Shown here one piece after another: positions 1 through 5,911 of a DNA stretch of 11,582 nucleotides. The stretch is from NCBI GenBank assembly GCA_900553165.1, contig USCN01000026.1, positions 1 to 11,582 of the forward strand, read 5' to 3'. Position numbers and translations under genes: made by a program. Every line of letters begins with the position of its first letter. The first letter of the stretch is position 1. The notes under the pieces are model-generated. The model was not told where the DNA came from. It saw only the letters and a list, made by a program, of their open reading frames with translations, and did not search any database. This DNA comes from an uncultured Collinsella sp. (GTDB lineage: Bacteria > Actinomycetota > Coriobacteriia > Coriobacteriales > Coriobacteriaceae).

Positions 1-10
1 GGGGCTTCCT

Positions 11-34
11 GCTGTCTCGGGGCAGCTGTTTTCT
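11..34 (+). terminator. Possible weak terminator of an upstream gene
   Basis: GCTGTC (11-16) and GGCAGC (21-26) can form a 6-bp stem with one G-U pair around a TCGG loop, followed by TGTTTTCT. This resembles a short Rho-independent terminator for a gene left of the window. The rest of 1-123 shows no convincing coding tail on either strand. The call is weak because the stem is short and the gene it would serve is not visible. Confidence 0.35.
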
Positions 35-123
35 GAAATGACTTTGCTGCAACCTTTCCTCGCCTTCGGCGGGCGTGGTAGCCTTTGTCGTTGATTGAAC
101 TATTTACGTAACGGAGGACAAAT

Positions 124-753
124 ATGGCAGCTGCACAGCCGCTTAAGATTCGCATGGTTGCCGGACTTGGCAACCCTGGCGAGGAATATGCCGAGACCCG
201 CCACAACGCTGGCTTCAAAGCAATCGACGAGTTGGCCCGTCAGGCCGGTGTCACGTACTGGAAAAACCAGGCAGGCGCCGAGGTCGCGCTCATCAACATC
301 AACGATCCCGAGGAAGAGGGCGGGAAGCGCCAGATTGTGCTGGTCAAGCCGCAGTCGTATATGAATACCTCGGGTGGCCCCATCTCCAAGCTCTGCCGCG
401 AGTACAAGATCAAGGCCGAGGAGCTGCTCGTGATCCATGATGAGCTCGACATTCCCGCCGGCGACGTACGCGTCAAGGTAGGCGGTGGCCACGCCGGCCA
501 CAACGGCCTGCGCTCCATCATCGACAAGATGGGCAGCCGCGACTTTAGTCGCATCCGCACCGGCATCGGCAACCCTCCCGGCAAGATGGCCGTGGCCGAC
601 TACGTGCTCAAGCAGCTGCGCGCCCGCGAGGCCGAAGACTTCCAGGACACCTGCGCCCGCGCCGCAGATGCCGCCGGTTTGGCCATCGTCCACGGCGTAA
701 TCTACGCCCGCGATCACGTAAACGGCGCCGCTTCCGCCAACGGCAAACACTAA
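124..753 (+). CDS. pth: Peptidyl-tRNA hydrolase
   Basis: This cytoplasmic esterase cleaves peptidyl-tRNAs that drop off the ribosome, recycling tRNA. The 209-residue product is near the usual Pth length of about 190, with a short N-terminal lead and an Ala/Gly-rich tail. The family signature GLGNPG (14-19) is followed by the RHNAGF motif. By comparison with E. coli Pth the catalytic set is Asn17, His27, Met80/Asn81 in the SYMNTSG stretch, Asp106 in HDELD and Asn127 in GGGHAGHNGL, so all key residues are present. The ATG is preceded by GGAGG at a good distance, which fixes the start. The gene stands alone on its strand in this window, followed by a repeat element that includes its stop codon and by a strong hairpin further on. 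The identification is secure. Confidence 0.97.
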   Translation: MAAAQPLKIRMVAGLGNPGEEYAETRHNAGFKAIDELARQAGVTYWKNQAGAEVALININDPEEEGGKRQIVLVKPQSYMNTSGGPISKLCREYKIKAEELLVIHDELDIPAGDVRVKVGGGHAGHNGLRSIIDKMGSRDFSRIRTGIGNPPGKMAVADYVLKQLRAREAEDFQDTCARAADAAGLAIVHGVIYARDHVNGAASANGKH

Positions 754-790
754 AACCTACCATTTAGGGATGTTTATTTTGGCAGGTTTT
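752..790 (+). repeat. GGGACAG-box hairpin, unit A (degenerate box)
   Basis: AAAACCTACCA (752-762) pairs with TGGCAGGTTTT (780-790) at 10 of 11 positions. The loop carries GGGATG at 767-772, which reads as a damaged GGGACAG box. The element starts inside the pth stop codon. Its right part (767-791) is an inverted near-copy of 914-940, so it is the left partner of unit B. Confidence 0.7.
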
Positions 791-856
791 ATATGCGGAA
801 ACGCCGCGGCAGCCGCGTCGCAATAAACCCTGTGCCGCCATACATACGCAACGCTC

Positions 857-910
857 CAAAGGGGGCCGGCCTCACCGATGCGCGAGGCCGGCCCCCTTTG
901 CCGTTTTGCC
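857..910 (+). terminator. Strong intrinsic hairpin downstream of pth
   Basis: The arms 857-873 and 884-900 are perfectly complementary over 17 bp. The core is GGGGGCCGGCCTC and the 10-nt loop is ACCGATGCGC. The tail CCGTTTTGCC on the + strand is only moderately U-rich. It probably terminates pth transcription or insulates the downstream nfn promoter. The A-rich start of the left arm means it could also act in the other direction. It sits between the two inverted GGGACAG-box units A and B. Confidence 0.7.
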
Positions 911-913
911 TGA

Positions 914-952
914 TAAAACCTGCCAAAATAAACCTGTCCCTTTTTGGCAGGT
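914..952 (-). repeat. GGGACAG-box hairpin, unit B
   Basis: ACCTGCCAAAA (918-928) pairs perfectly with TTTTGGCAGGT (942-952). Read on the - strand, a GGGACAG box (940-934) lies just inside the 5' arm. The stretch 914-940 is the inverted partner of 767-791, differing mainly by a 2-nt gap in the box. Together units A and B form a face-to-face pair about 200 bp across. The rest of 754-1112 holds the terminator and the nfn promoter, and I see no gene in it. Confidence 0.75.
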
Positions 953-1001
953 CACTTTTCCCGCCTGCCAAAGACACACGTAAGCGACATGTCCATGAGG
1001 G

Positions 1002-1007
1002 TATAAT
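1002..1007 (+). promoter_or_regulatory. Probable -10 box of the nfnAB operon
   Basis: A perfect TATAAT lies 105 bp before the nfnA start in an otherwise GC-rich stretch. No good TTGACA-like box is found 16-18 bp upstream, so the -35 is weak or supplied by an activator. Transcription would start near 1013-1015, leaving a leader of about 100 nt. The assignment rests on the -10 alone. Confidence 0.5.
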
Positions 1008-1011
1008 TTGC

Positions 1012-1052
1012 ACCGTATGTCTGCACAACGCCTGTGCGCGTACGGTTTTATT
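1012..1052 (+). promoter_or_regulatory. Leader hairpin with U-tract at the 5' end of the nfn transcript
   Basis: ACCGTA (1012-1017) pairs with TACGGT (1041-1046). Inside it GCACA (1023-1027) pairs with TGTGC (1033-1037) around an ACGCC loop. TTTTATT follows from 1046. The hairpin begins at about the predicted transcription start. It could be an attenuator or a 5' stabilising stem-loop. The structure is seen directly, while the role is inferred. Confidence 0.4.
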
Positions 1053-1112
1053 CGGGCTACCGTCCATTTCCGTGGAGGCACGGTTCGGCAGCCCTAACAA
1101 GAGAGGGGTTCT

Positions 1113-1952
1113 ATGTATAAGATCCTGGAGAAGACGCAGTTCTCGGAGAAGGTGTTCAAGTTCCGCATCGAGGCGCCTGCAATCGCCAAGCATGCGCACG
1201 CTGGACAGTTCCTCATGGTTCGCGCCAACGAGACGGGCGAGCGCGTCCCGTTTACCCTGGCCGGCTGGAACGGTGACGAGGGCTGGGTCGAGTTCATCTT
1301 CATGGTGATCGGCAAGACCACCGAGATGCTGTCCACCTACGAGGCCGGCGAGTCGCTGCGCGACGTCGTGGGCCCGCTGGGCGTTCCCACCGAGATGGCC
1401 GAGGGCCCCTGCGCTGTCATTGGCGGCGGCGTCGGCCTGGCAATTGCCTTCCCGGTCGCCAAGCACCTGGTCGAGACCGGTCACGAGGTGCACGCCATCA
1501 TGGGCGCCCGCACCAAGGACCTCCTGCTCATGGAGGACCAGTTCCGCGAGCTCCTCGACGAGGACCACATCCACATCACCACTGACGACGGTTCCTACGG
1601 CGAGCAGGGCGTTGTCACCGCTCCGCTGGAGCGCCTGCTGCAGGACAAGGCCGTGAGCCAGGTCTTCTGCGTCGGCCCCGTTCCGATGATGAAGTTCTCG
1701 ACCCTCACCGCCCAGAAGTACGACACCCCCATCACCGCGTCGCTCAACCCCATCATGGTTGACGGCACCGGCATGTGCGGCTGCTGCCGCGTCGAGGTGG
1801 GCGGCGTGACCAAGTTCGCTTGCGTCGACGGCCCCGACTTCGATGCCACCCTGGTCGACTGGGATGACCTTCGTGCCCGCCAGGCCGCTTACCGTTCCGA
1901 AGAGGGCGAGTCCCTCAAGGCCTATGAGGAAAAGAGCTGCGCATGCCACTAG
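1113..1952 (+). CDS. nfnA: NfnA: ferredoxin:NADP oxidoreductase small subunit
   Basis: This is the FAD- and NAD(H)-binding small subunit of NfnAB, the soluble complex that couples reduced ferredoxin and NADH to NADP reduction by flavin-based electron bifurcation. The 279 residues follow the dihydroorotate-dehydrogenase electron-transfer (PyrK/SudB) plan. An N-terminal FAD-binding barrel holds ERVPFTL (43-49), a nucleotide-binding domain begins at AVIGGGVGLA (101-110), and FCVGPVPMM spans 185-193. The C-terminal DGTGMCGCC stretch gives Asp217, Cys222 and Cys225, and with Cys237 this is the Asp-plus-three-Cys [2Fe-2S] site described for NfnA. An extra Cys224 lies in the motif. GAGAGGGG precedes the ATG. 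The end overlaps the next gene by 10 nt, implying translational coupling. A PyrK role is less likely because no pyrD is adjacent and the partner is a GltD-like subunit. Confidence 0.88.
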   Translation: MYKILEKTQFSEKVFKFRIEAPAIAKHAHAGQFLMVRANETGERVPFTLAGWNGDEGWVEFIFMVIGKTTEMLSTYEAGESLRDVVGPLGVPTEMAEGPCAVIGGGVGLAIAFPVAKHLVETGHEVHAIMGARTKDLLLMEDQFRELLDEDHIHITTDDGSYGEQGVVTAPLERLLQDKAVSQVFCVGPVPMMKFSTLTAQKYDTPITASLNPIMVDGTGMCGCCRVEVGGVTKFACVDGPDFDATLVDWDDLRARQAAYRSEEGESLKAYEEKSCACH

Positions 1953-3352
1953 TTAACGGTCGTTTCGTTGCCGATATGAAGTCGCCCCGCACCCCCGATA
2001 ACGAGGAGCCGGCTGCCGAGCGCGCCTGCGACTTCCGCCCCGTCGACAAGGGCTTCACCGAGGAGATGGCGCTGGCCGAGGCCGAGCGCTGCCTCAACTG
2101 CAAGAAGCCGTTCTGTGTTGAGGGCTGCCCCGTCAACATCAACATCCCCCGCTTTATCGAGCAGATCCGCGCGAAGGACTTCGGCGGCGCTCTCGATACC
2201 ATCCGCGAGGACTCCATGCTTCCCGCCATCTGCGGCCGCGTCTGCCCGCAGGAGAACCAGTGCGAGGGCAAGTGCATCCGTGGTAAGAAGTCCGAGCCCG
2301 TGGCCATCGGCCAGCTCGAGCGCTTCCTGGGTGATCGCCCCGAGCTCGCCTCCACGCCCAAGATGGCCCCCAAGAACGGCAAGAAGGTCGCCGTCGTCGG
2401 CTCCGGCCCGTCCGGCATCACCTGCGCCGGCGAGCTCGCCCGTAACGGCTTTGACGTCACCGTCTTCGAGGCATTCTTCACCGGCGGCGGCGTGCTGGTC
2501 TACGGCATCCCCGAGTTCCGTCTGCCCAAGGCAGTCGTCAAGCGCGAGATTGACGGCCTGGAGGACATGGGCGTCAAGTTTGAGTACAACTCCGTCGTAG
2601 GCAACATGGCCACGGCCGAGGAGCTGTTCGAGCAGGGCTTCGACGCCATCTACGTGGCGACCGGCGCTGGCCTGCCCAAGTTCCTCAACGTCCCCGGCGA
2701 GAACCTGCCCAACGTCTTCTTCGCTAACGAGTACCTCACCCGCGTGAACCTGATGAAGGCCAACAAGTTCCCCGAGTACGACACCCCCACCAAGCACGGC
2801 AAGAACGTCGTCGTCTTTGGTGGCGGCAACGTGGCTATGGACGCCGTCCGTACCGCCAAGCGCCTGGGCGCCGAGCACGCCATCATCGCCTATCGTCGTA
2901 CCGAGGACGAGATGCCTTGCCGTCGCGCCGAGCTGCATCATGCTAAGGCCGAGGGCGTCGAGGTTCTGCCGCTCGTCTCCCCGCTCGAGTTTGTCGCCGG
3001 CGAGGACGGCTCCGTGTGCGCCGTCAAGGTCCAGAAGATGGAGCTCGGCGAGCCCGACGAGTCCGGCCGTCGTCGCCCGGTGCCCATCGAGGGCGCCATC
3101 GAGGAGATCCCCTGCGACGTCGCGATCTCGGCTATCGGCACCAACGCCAACCCCTTCGCAAAGAAGATCGGCGGCAAGATGGAGCTCAACAAGTGGGGCT
3201 ACATCGTCGCCGACGAGGAGACCGGCCAGACCACCGATCCCCGCATCTGGGCCGGCGGCGACATCGTCACCGGTGCCGCTACGGTCATTCTGGCGATGGG
3301 CGCCGGCAAGAAGGCCGCCGCTTCCATCACCAAGAGCCTGCTGGGTGAGTAA
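1943..3352 (+). CDS. nfnB: NfnB: NADPH-binding, GltD-like large subunit of Nfn
   Basis: This is the large subunit of NfnAB, holding the bifurcating FAD, the NADP(H) site and two [4Fe-4S] clusters that exchange electrons with ferredoxin. The 469-residue protein starts with a cysteine-rich dicluster domain: Cys50, 53, 58 and 62, then Cys97, 101, 107 and 111. An FAD Rossmann motif GSGPSG (153-158) follows, then the GGGVLVYGIPEFRLPK signature (181-196), a second Rossmann motif GGGNVAMD (293-300) for NADPH, and the closing AGGDIVTGAATV FAD motif (437-448). It belongs to the glutamate synthase small-subunit family and is often annotated gltA or gltD. No glutamate synthase large subunit is present and it is fused in operon to NfnA, so Nfn is the better reading. 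Its ATG lies inside the last codons of nfnA. A terminator follows 28 nt after the stop. Confidence 0.9.
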   Translation: MPLVNGRFVADMKSPRTPDNEEPAAERACDFRPVDKGFTEEMALAEAERCLNCKKPFCVEGCPVNINIPRFIEQIRAKDFGGALDTIREDSMLPAICGRVCPQENQCEGKCIRGKKSEPVAIGQLERFLGDRPELASTPKMAPKNGKKVAVVGSGPSGITCAGELARNGFDVTVFEAFFTGGGVLVYGIPEFRLPKAVVKREIDGLEDMGVKFEYNSVVGNMATAEELFEQGFDAIYVATGAGLPKFLNVPGENLPNVFFANEYLTRVNLMKANKFPEYDTPTKHGKNVVVFGGGNVAMDAVRTAKRLGAEHAIIAYRRTEDEMPCRRAELHHAKAEGVEVLPLVSPLEFVAGEDGSVCAVKVQKMELGEPDESGRRRPVPIEGAIEEIPCDVAISAIGTNANPFAKKIGGKMELNKWGYIVADEETGQTTDPRIWAGGDIVTGAATVILAMGAGKKAAASITKSLLGE

Positions 3353-3380
3353 TCACCTGCAGCGCTAGCCATCAAACGGC

Positions 3381-3418
3381 AAAGTCCCCGTCGAGCACAC
3401 GCCCGGCGGGGACTTTTT
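3381..3418 (+). terminator. Rho-independent terminator of the nfn operon
   Basis: AAAGTCCCCG (3381-3390) pairs perfectly with CGGGGACTTT (3407-3416), closing a 16-nt loop, and the T-run covers 3414-3418. It lies 28 nt after the nfnB stop, the standard position and form for an intrinsic terminator. Confidence 0.85.
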
Positions 3419-3430
3419 CTATGCCGGCCG

Positions 3431-3475
3431 CCCCAACTACCACGATGGGGACAGGCACTTTTGTGGTGGTTGGGG
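3431..3475 (+). repeat. GGGGACAG-box hairpin, unit C
   Basis: CCCCAACTACCAC (3431-3443) pairs with GTGGTGGTTGGGG (3463-3475) at 12 of 13 positions. The box GGGGACAG (3447-3454) sits just inside the 5' arm, followed by GCAC. The inner part reappears inverted at 3781-3805 (unit D), so C and D form the left and right ends of a roughly 390-bp composite. Confidence 0.8.
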
Positions 3476-3505
3476 GCCTGGTCGGCAAACCAATTCCGGC
3501 GTTTG

Positions 3506-3721
3506 TCTCAATCTGTAACAGCTGGAGCCCGTTGAGCCTTGTAGTTGTTACAGATTGAGATATTGCTCCAGCCGCCCCCGCTTTGTCTCAATCTGTAACA
3601 GTTAGAGGGCAAATTCCTCGCTACGTGTTACAGATCAAGACGTTGAGCTGACGGCCGAACGGTTCATCTAAATCTGTAACAGTTAGAGCCTTTTTCGCTG
3701 GCCTGGTGTTACAAATCGAGA
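3506..3721. repeat. Phased array of six alternating 15-bp motifs (three tandem 80-bp hairpin units)
   Basis: TCTCAATCTGTAACA occurs at 3506-3520 and 3586-3600, with a variant at 3667-3681. Its reverse complement occurs at 3546-3560 (perfect), 3626-3640 (2 changes) and 3707-3721 (diverged). Start-to-start steps are 40, 40, 40, 41 and 40 bp, so the gaps are 25, 25, 25, 26 and 25 nt. Each adjacent pair can form a 15-bp stem with a 25-nt loop, with 15, 13 and 12 matched positions from left to right. Gap sequences differ apart from short motif extensions such as GTTAGAG. It lies between two convergent genes. The stretch 3353-3825 contains no gene that I can support. Confidence 0.85.
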
Positions 3722-3771
3722 TTTTGCAAAAGCCGAGGATAGGCACTGCCGCCAAGGCCTTCCCCTCGGCC

Positions 3772-3819
3772 TAAAACAAAAACCACCACAAAGGTGCCTG
3801 TCCCCCTTGTGGTGGTTTT
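3772..3819 (-). terminator. GGGGACAG-box hairpin, unit D, likely also the terminator of the kinase-like gene
   Basis: AAAACCACCACAA (3779-3791) pairs perfectly with TTGTGGTGGTTTT (3807-3819). Read on the - strand, the box GGGGACAG (3805-3798) and GCACC lie in the 15-nt loop, and the 3' arm runs into TTTTTGTTTTAG. The hairpin begins 6 nt beyond the stop of the gene at 3826, so it fits a Rho-independent terminator for that transcript. It is also the inverted partner of unit C. Confidence 0.75.
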
Positions 3820-3825
3820 GATCGG

Positions 3826-4449
3826 TTAGCCTTCGAGCTGGGCCACTTTGTAGCGGTAGGCAGCGGCGATAACGTCTTTGCAGCCCTCGCGGCCCAGCTT
3901 GGCGCGGTTGACGACGATGTCTTTACCGCTCGTCATCTTCCACTTTCCGGCACTGTAGCGCTTATAGAACGCCTCGCGCGCCTTCTGCTGCTGTTTGACC
4001 AGCTTGGCACCCTTCTTTTTGTTAAGGCCACGCTTCTTGCGCACGATCTCGACGCGGTCCTCAAAGGGTGCGGTCACCAGCACGGCAATGTGGTTGGGGT
4101 TGTTGCGCAGCAGATAATCGGACAGGCGGCCTTCGATAATGCAGCTCTCGGTCTCACCCAGATCCAAAATCACCTGGCTCATCTTTTGGAACAACTTGTC
4201 CGAGTACGAACGCGCATCGTAGCGGTCGGGCAGAAACGCCATGTTCTCCACGGCCAGACGCTCGTCGTAGGCGGCCATCTTGTCGAGCGACTCGCCCGCG
4301 CGCAGCGAAGCACGCACCAGCAGCTCGTTATCGTACAGCGGAATCCCCAGCTCATCGACGAGGATACGACCAATCTCGTGGCCCTCGGCGCCAAAGTCGC
4401 GCGCGATGGTAATGACCACAGGACTCTTCTTATTCACCAGATCGCTCAT
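3826..4449 (-). CDS. Cytidylate kinase-like family protein
   Basis: A 207-residue cytoplasmic protein of the cytidylate-kinase-like (Cytidylate_kin2) family. Members resemble CMP kinase but their substrate is mostly unproven. After a short lead, VVITIARDFGAEGHEIGRIL (11-30) matches the P-loop region; the usual glycine/serine-rich loop is altered to GAEGHEIG, so nucleotide binding is plausible but not assured. LVDELGIPLYDNELL follows, and IIEGRLSDYLLR further on resembles the central strand with its conserved Arg. A Lys-rich stretch (RKKRGLNKKKGAKLVKQQQK) occupies the lid region. The start was placed at the ATG at 4449, preceded by AAAGGA, rather than an upstream in-frame codon that falls inside a hairpin. 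It is the last gene after the amino-acid transporter, 48 nt beyond its stop, and may share that transcript. A housekeeping Cmk is expected elsewhere in the genome. Confidence 0.78.
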   Translation of the reverse strand: MSDLVNKKSPVVITIARDFGAEGHEIGRILVDELGIPLYDNELLVRASLRAGESLDKMAAYDERLAVENMAFLPDRYDARSYSDKLFQKMSQVILDLGETESCIIEGRLSDYLLRNNPNHIAVLVTAPFEDRVEIVRKKRGLNKKKGAKLVKQQQKAREAFYKRYSAGKWKMTSGKDIVVNRAKLGREGCKDVIAAAYRYKVAQLEG

Positions 4450-4465
4450 CGCGATTCCTTTCTCT

Positions 4466-4496
4466 ATGTGACAAAGGGGCTGTCCCTTTGCCACAT
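4466..4496 (-). repeat. GGGACAG-box hairpin, unit E
   Basis: ATGTGACAAAGGG (4466-4478) pairs with CCCTTTGCCACAT (4484-4496) at 12 of 13 positions, leaving a 5-nt loop. On the - strand the box GGGACAG (4486-4480) straddles the loop. It begins 1 nt after the second permease's stop codon and ends 16 nt before the kinase-like start. It could trim or partly terminate transcription between them, although no T-run follows. Confidence 0.75.
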
Positions 4497-4497
4497 T

Positions 4498-5136
4498 CTA
4501 CGCTGCCACCATTCGCCTCTGATACGCTCGGACCAGCAGCGAGATACCAAAGTTGAGCACAAAGTACATCGCAAACACCAGGCCGTAGAGCATAAGCACC
4601 TGCGACAGGTCGATCGCGTGGGCCATCACGACGTTTGCCGTGTACATGAGCTCGGCCACGTTAATGCCCGAAAGATACGAGCTGTCCTTAATGACGGTCG
4701 TGCACTGGCTAAACAGCGCCGGAATAATCGTCTTAAACGTCTGCGGCAGAATGATGTAGCGCATGGTGGCAAAGAAGCCGAAGCCCTGGCTCTGCGCTGC
4801 CTCAAACTGGCCGCGCGGAATCGAGTTGAGGCCGCCGCGCACAATCTCGGCCATAACAGCGCTGGTAAACAGCGTAAAGGCGATGGTCGAAATCACAATG
4901 TCCAAACCCTGCACCGTAAAGTAGATAAACAGGATCCACAGCAGGTTCGGCGTGCAACGGAACAGCTCGATATAGGCGCTCACCAAAATACGGAACGGGC
5001 GGGGCGCATAGCTCTTAACAAGCGCCAGCACCGTGCCAAAGATGAGCGAGAAAAAGATCGACAGCGCCGAGATCTCGATCGTCTTAACAAAGCCGCCCCA
5101 AATGTAGAGCAGGTTGGTCGCGTTGAAGATTTCCAT
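4498..5136 (-). CDS. Polar amino-acid ABC transporter permease (second, GluD-like)
   Basis: An inner-membrane permease of the His/Glu/Gln family (HisM/GlnP type), 212 residues. Hydrophobic segments occur near 20-40, 64-82, 84-98 and 179-201. The FRCTPNLLWILF stretch (59-70) matches the family's R-x-TP-L motif. The cytoplasmic EAA loop that docks on the ATPase runs from Glu112 to Gln132, with EAAQSQG and the closing ILPQ clearly visible. Its ATG comes 3 nt after the stop of the first permease, so the two are co-transcribed and likely form a heterodimer. The substrate cannot be read from the permease. The gluABCD-like gene order suggests glutamate or another polar amino acid. Unit E follows its stop directly. 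Confidence 0.9.
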   Translation of the reverse strand: MEIFNATNLLYIWGGFVKTIEISALSIFFSLIFGTVLALVKSYAPRPFRILVSAYIELFRCTPNLLWILFIYFTVQGLDIVISTIAFTLFTSAVMAEIVRGGLNSIPRGQFEAAQSQGFGFFATMRYIILPQTFKTIIPALFSQCTTVIKDSSYLSGINVAELMYTANVVMAHAIDLSQVLMLYGLVFAMYFVLNFGISLLVRAYQRRMVAA

Positions 5137-5139
5137 GCG

Positions 5140-5886
5140 CTAGGCCTCCTCTACGTTGTCGAGCCCCAGCTCGGCCAGGCTCACGCCGCGCGGGCGCTCC
5201 TTGGAGCGGCGCTCGAGCCACTGCACCAGCATGGCGAGCGGAAAGCAGATGATGAAGTACATAAGGCAGCAGACGATGTATCCCTGCAGGTAACCGTACA
5301 GACTCACAAAGTTGTCGGAACGGTACATAAGGTCGCCGCCGGCCACGAGCGCCAGCACCGACGTGTTCTTGACCAGGTTGAGCGCCTGGTTACACAGCGG
5401 CGGCAGAATGATCTTGAACGTCTGGGGCAGCACGATGTACCAGTACGCCTGCGCACGGGTAAAGCCCTGGCTCTGGGCCGCCTCCATCTGACCGCGCGGA
5501 ACCGCCTCGATACCAGTGCGGATGACCTCCGAAATGTAGGCCGCGTGATACAGGCCCACACCCAAGAAGCCCAGCACGAACGGCGCGATGCGCACCGGCT
5601 GGTCGGCACCGGTTATGGCCTGCAAAAACTGCGGACCGGCCATGTACATAAAGAGCACCTGCACGGGCAACGGGGTGTTCTGGTAAAACTCCACGTACAC
5701 GCGGCTTATGGCGCGCAGCACGCGCGAGCGAGTGGTAGAGAACACGCCCAGCAGCGTGCCCAGCACCAGCGACAGCAGCAGACCGGCAACGACCACTTGC
5801 AGCGTCACGCCAAAGCCCTCCCAGAAGGGCCCCATGTTTTGAAATGTCGTCGACCAACGGTCGGCGTCAAATAATCCTTCGAGCAT
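5140..5886 (-). CDS. Polar amino-acid ABC transporter permease (first, GluC-like)
   Basis: The inner-membrane partner of the permease encoded just downstream, 248 residues. Hydrophobic stretches lie near 27-48, 74-92, 101-118 and 200-222. NTPLPVQVLF (70-79) is the family's R/N-x-TP motif, and the EAA loop spans Glu135 to Gln155 (EAAQSQGF, then IVLPQ), closely matching the other permease. The ATG at 5886 was chosen because AAGGAAGGAA lies just upstream. An in-frame codon at 5955 would give 23 more residues but would overlap the binding-protein gene and lacks a good ribosome site. The C-terminal tail after the last membrane segment is long and charged (LERRSKERPRG and an acidic end). The gap to the binding-protein stop is 25 nt. 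Confidence 0.9.
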   Translation of the reverse strand: MLEGLFDADRWSTTFQNMGPFWEGFGVTLQVVVAGLLLSLVLGTLLGVFSTTRSRVLRAISRVYVEFYQNTPLPVQVLFMYMAGPQFLQAITGADQPVRIAPFVLGFLGVGLYHAAYISEVIRTGIEAVPRGQMEAAQSQGFTRAQAYWYIVLPQTFKIILPPLCNQALNLVKNTSVLALVAGGDLMYRSDNFVSLYGYLQGYIVCCLMYFIICFPLAMLVQWLERRSKERPRGVSLAELGLDNVEEA

Positions 5887-5911
5887 TTGATTCCTTCCTT
5901 GGACGATGCGC

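Noticed and set aside
100..750. A 216-codon - strand frame opposite pth
   Set aside because: Pth has all catalytic residues and a ribosome site. The antisense product shows no recognisable domain.
793..1308. A + strand frame spanning the pth-nfnA gap
   Set aside because: It crosses a strong hairpin and repeat units, overlaps nfnA in another frame, and its product has no coding character.
789..2941. Long - strand open frames opposite nfnA and nfnB
   Set aside because: They are Ala/Gly/Leu/Asp-rich with no family motif and are fully covered by the well-supported nfn genes.
3506..3721. CRISPR array
   Set aside because: Motifs are 15 bp, alternate in orientation, diverge along the array and have no cas genes nearby. 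CRISPR repeats are longer, nearly identical and co-oriented.
4450..4494. Extended start of the kinase-like gene at 4494
   Set aside because: The extra codons fall in the unit E hairpin, while the ATG at 4449 has AAAGGA at the right distance.
4090..5874. A 594-codon open frame on the + strand
   Set aside because: It lies antisense to the kinase-like gene and both permeases. Its product is rich in His, Arg, Gln and Asp with no domain, as expected from the complement of GC-rich coding sequence.
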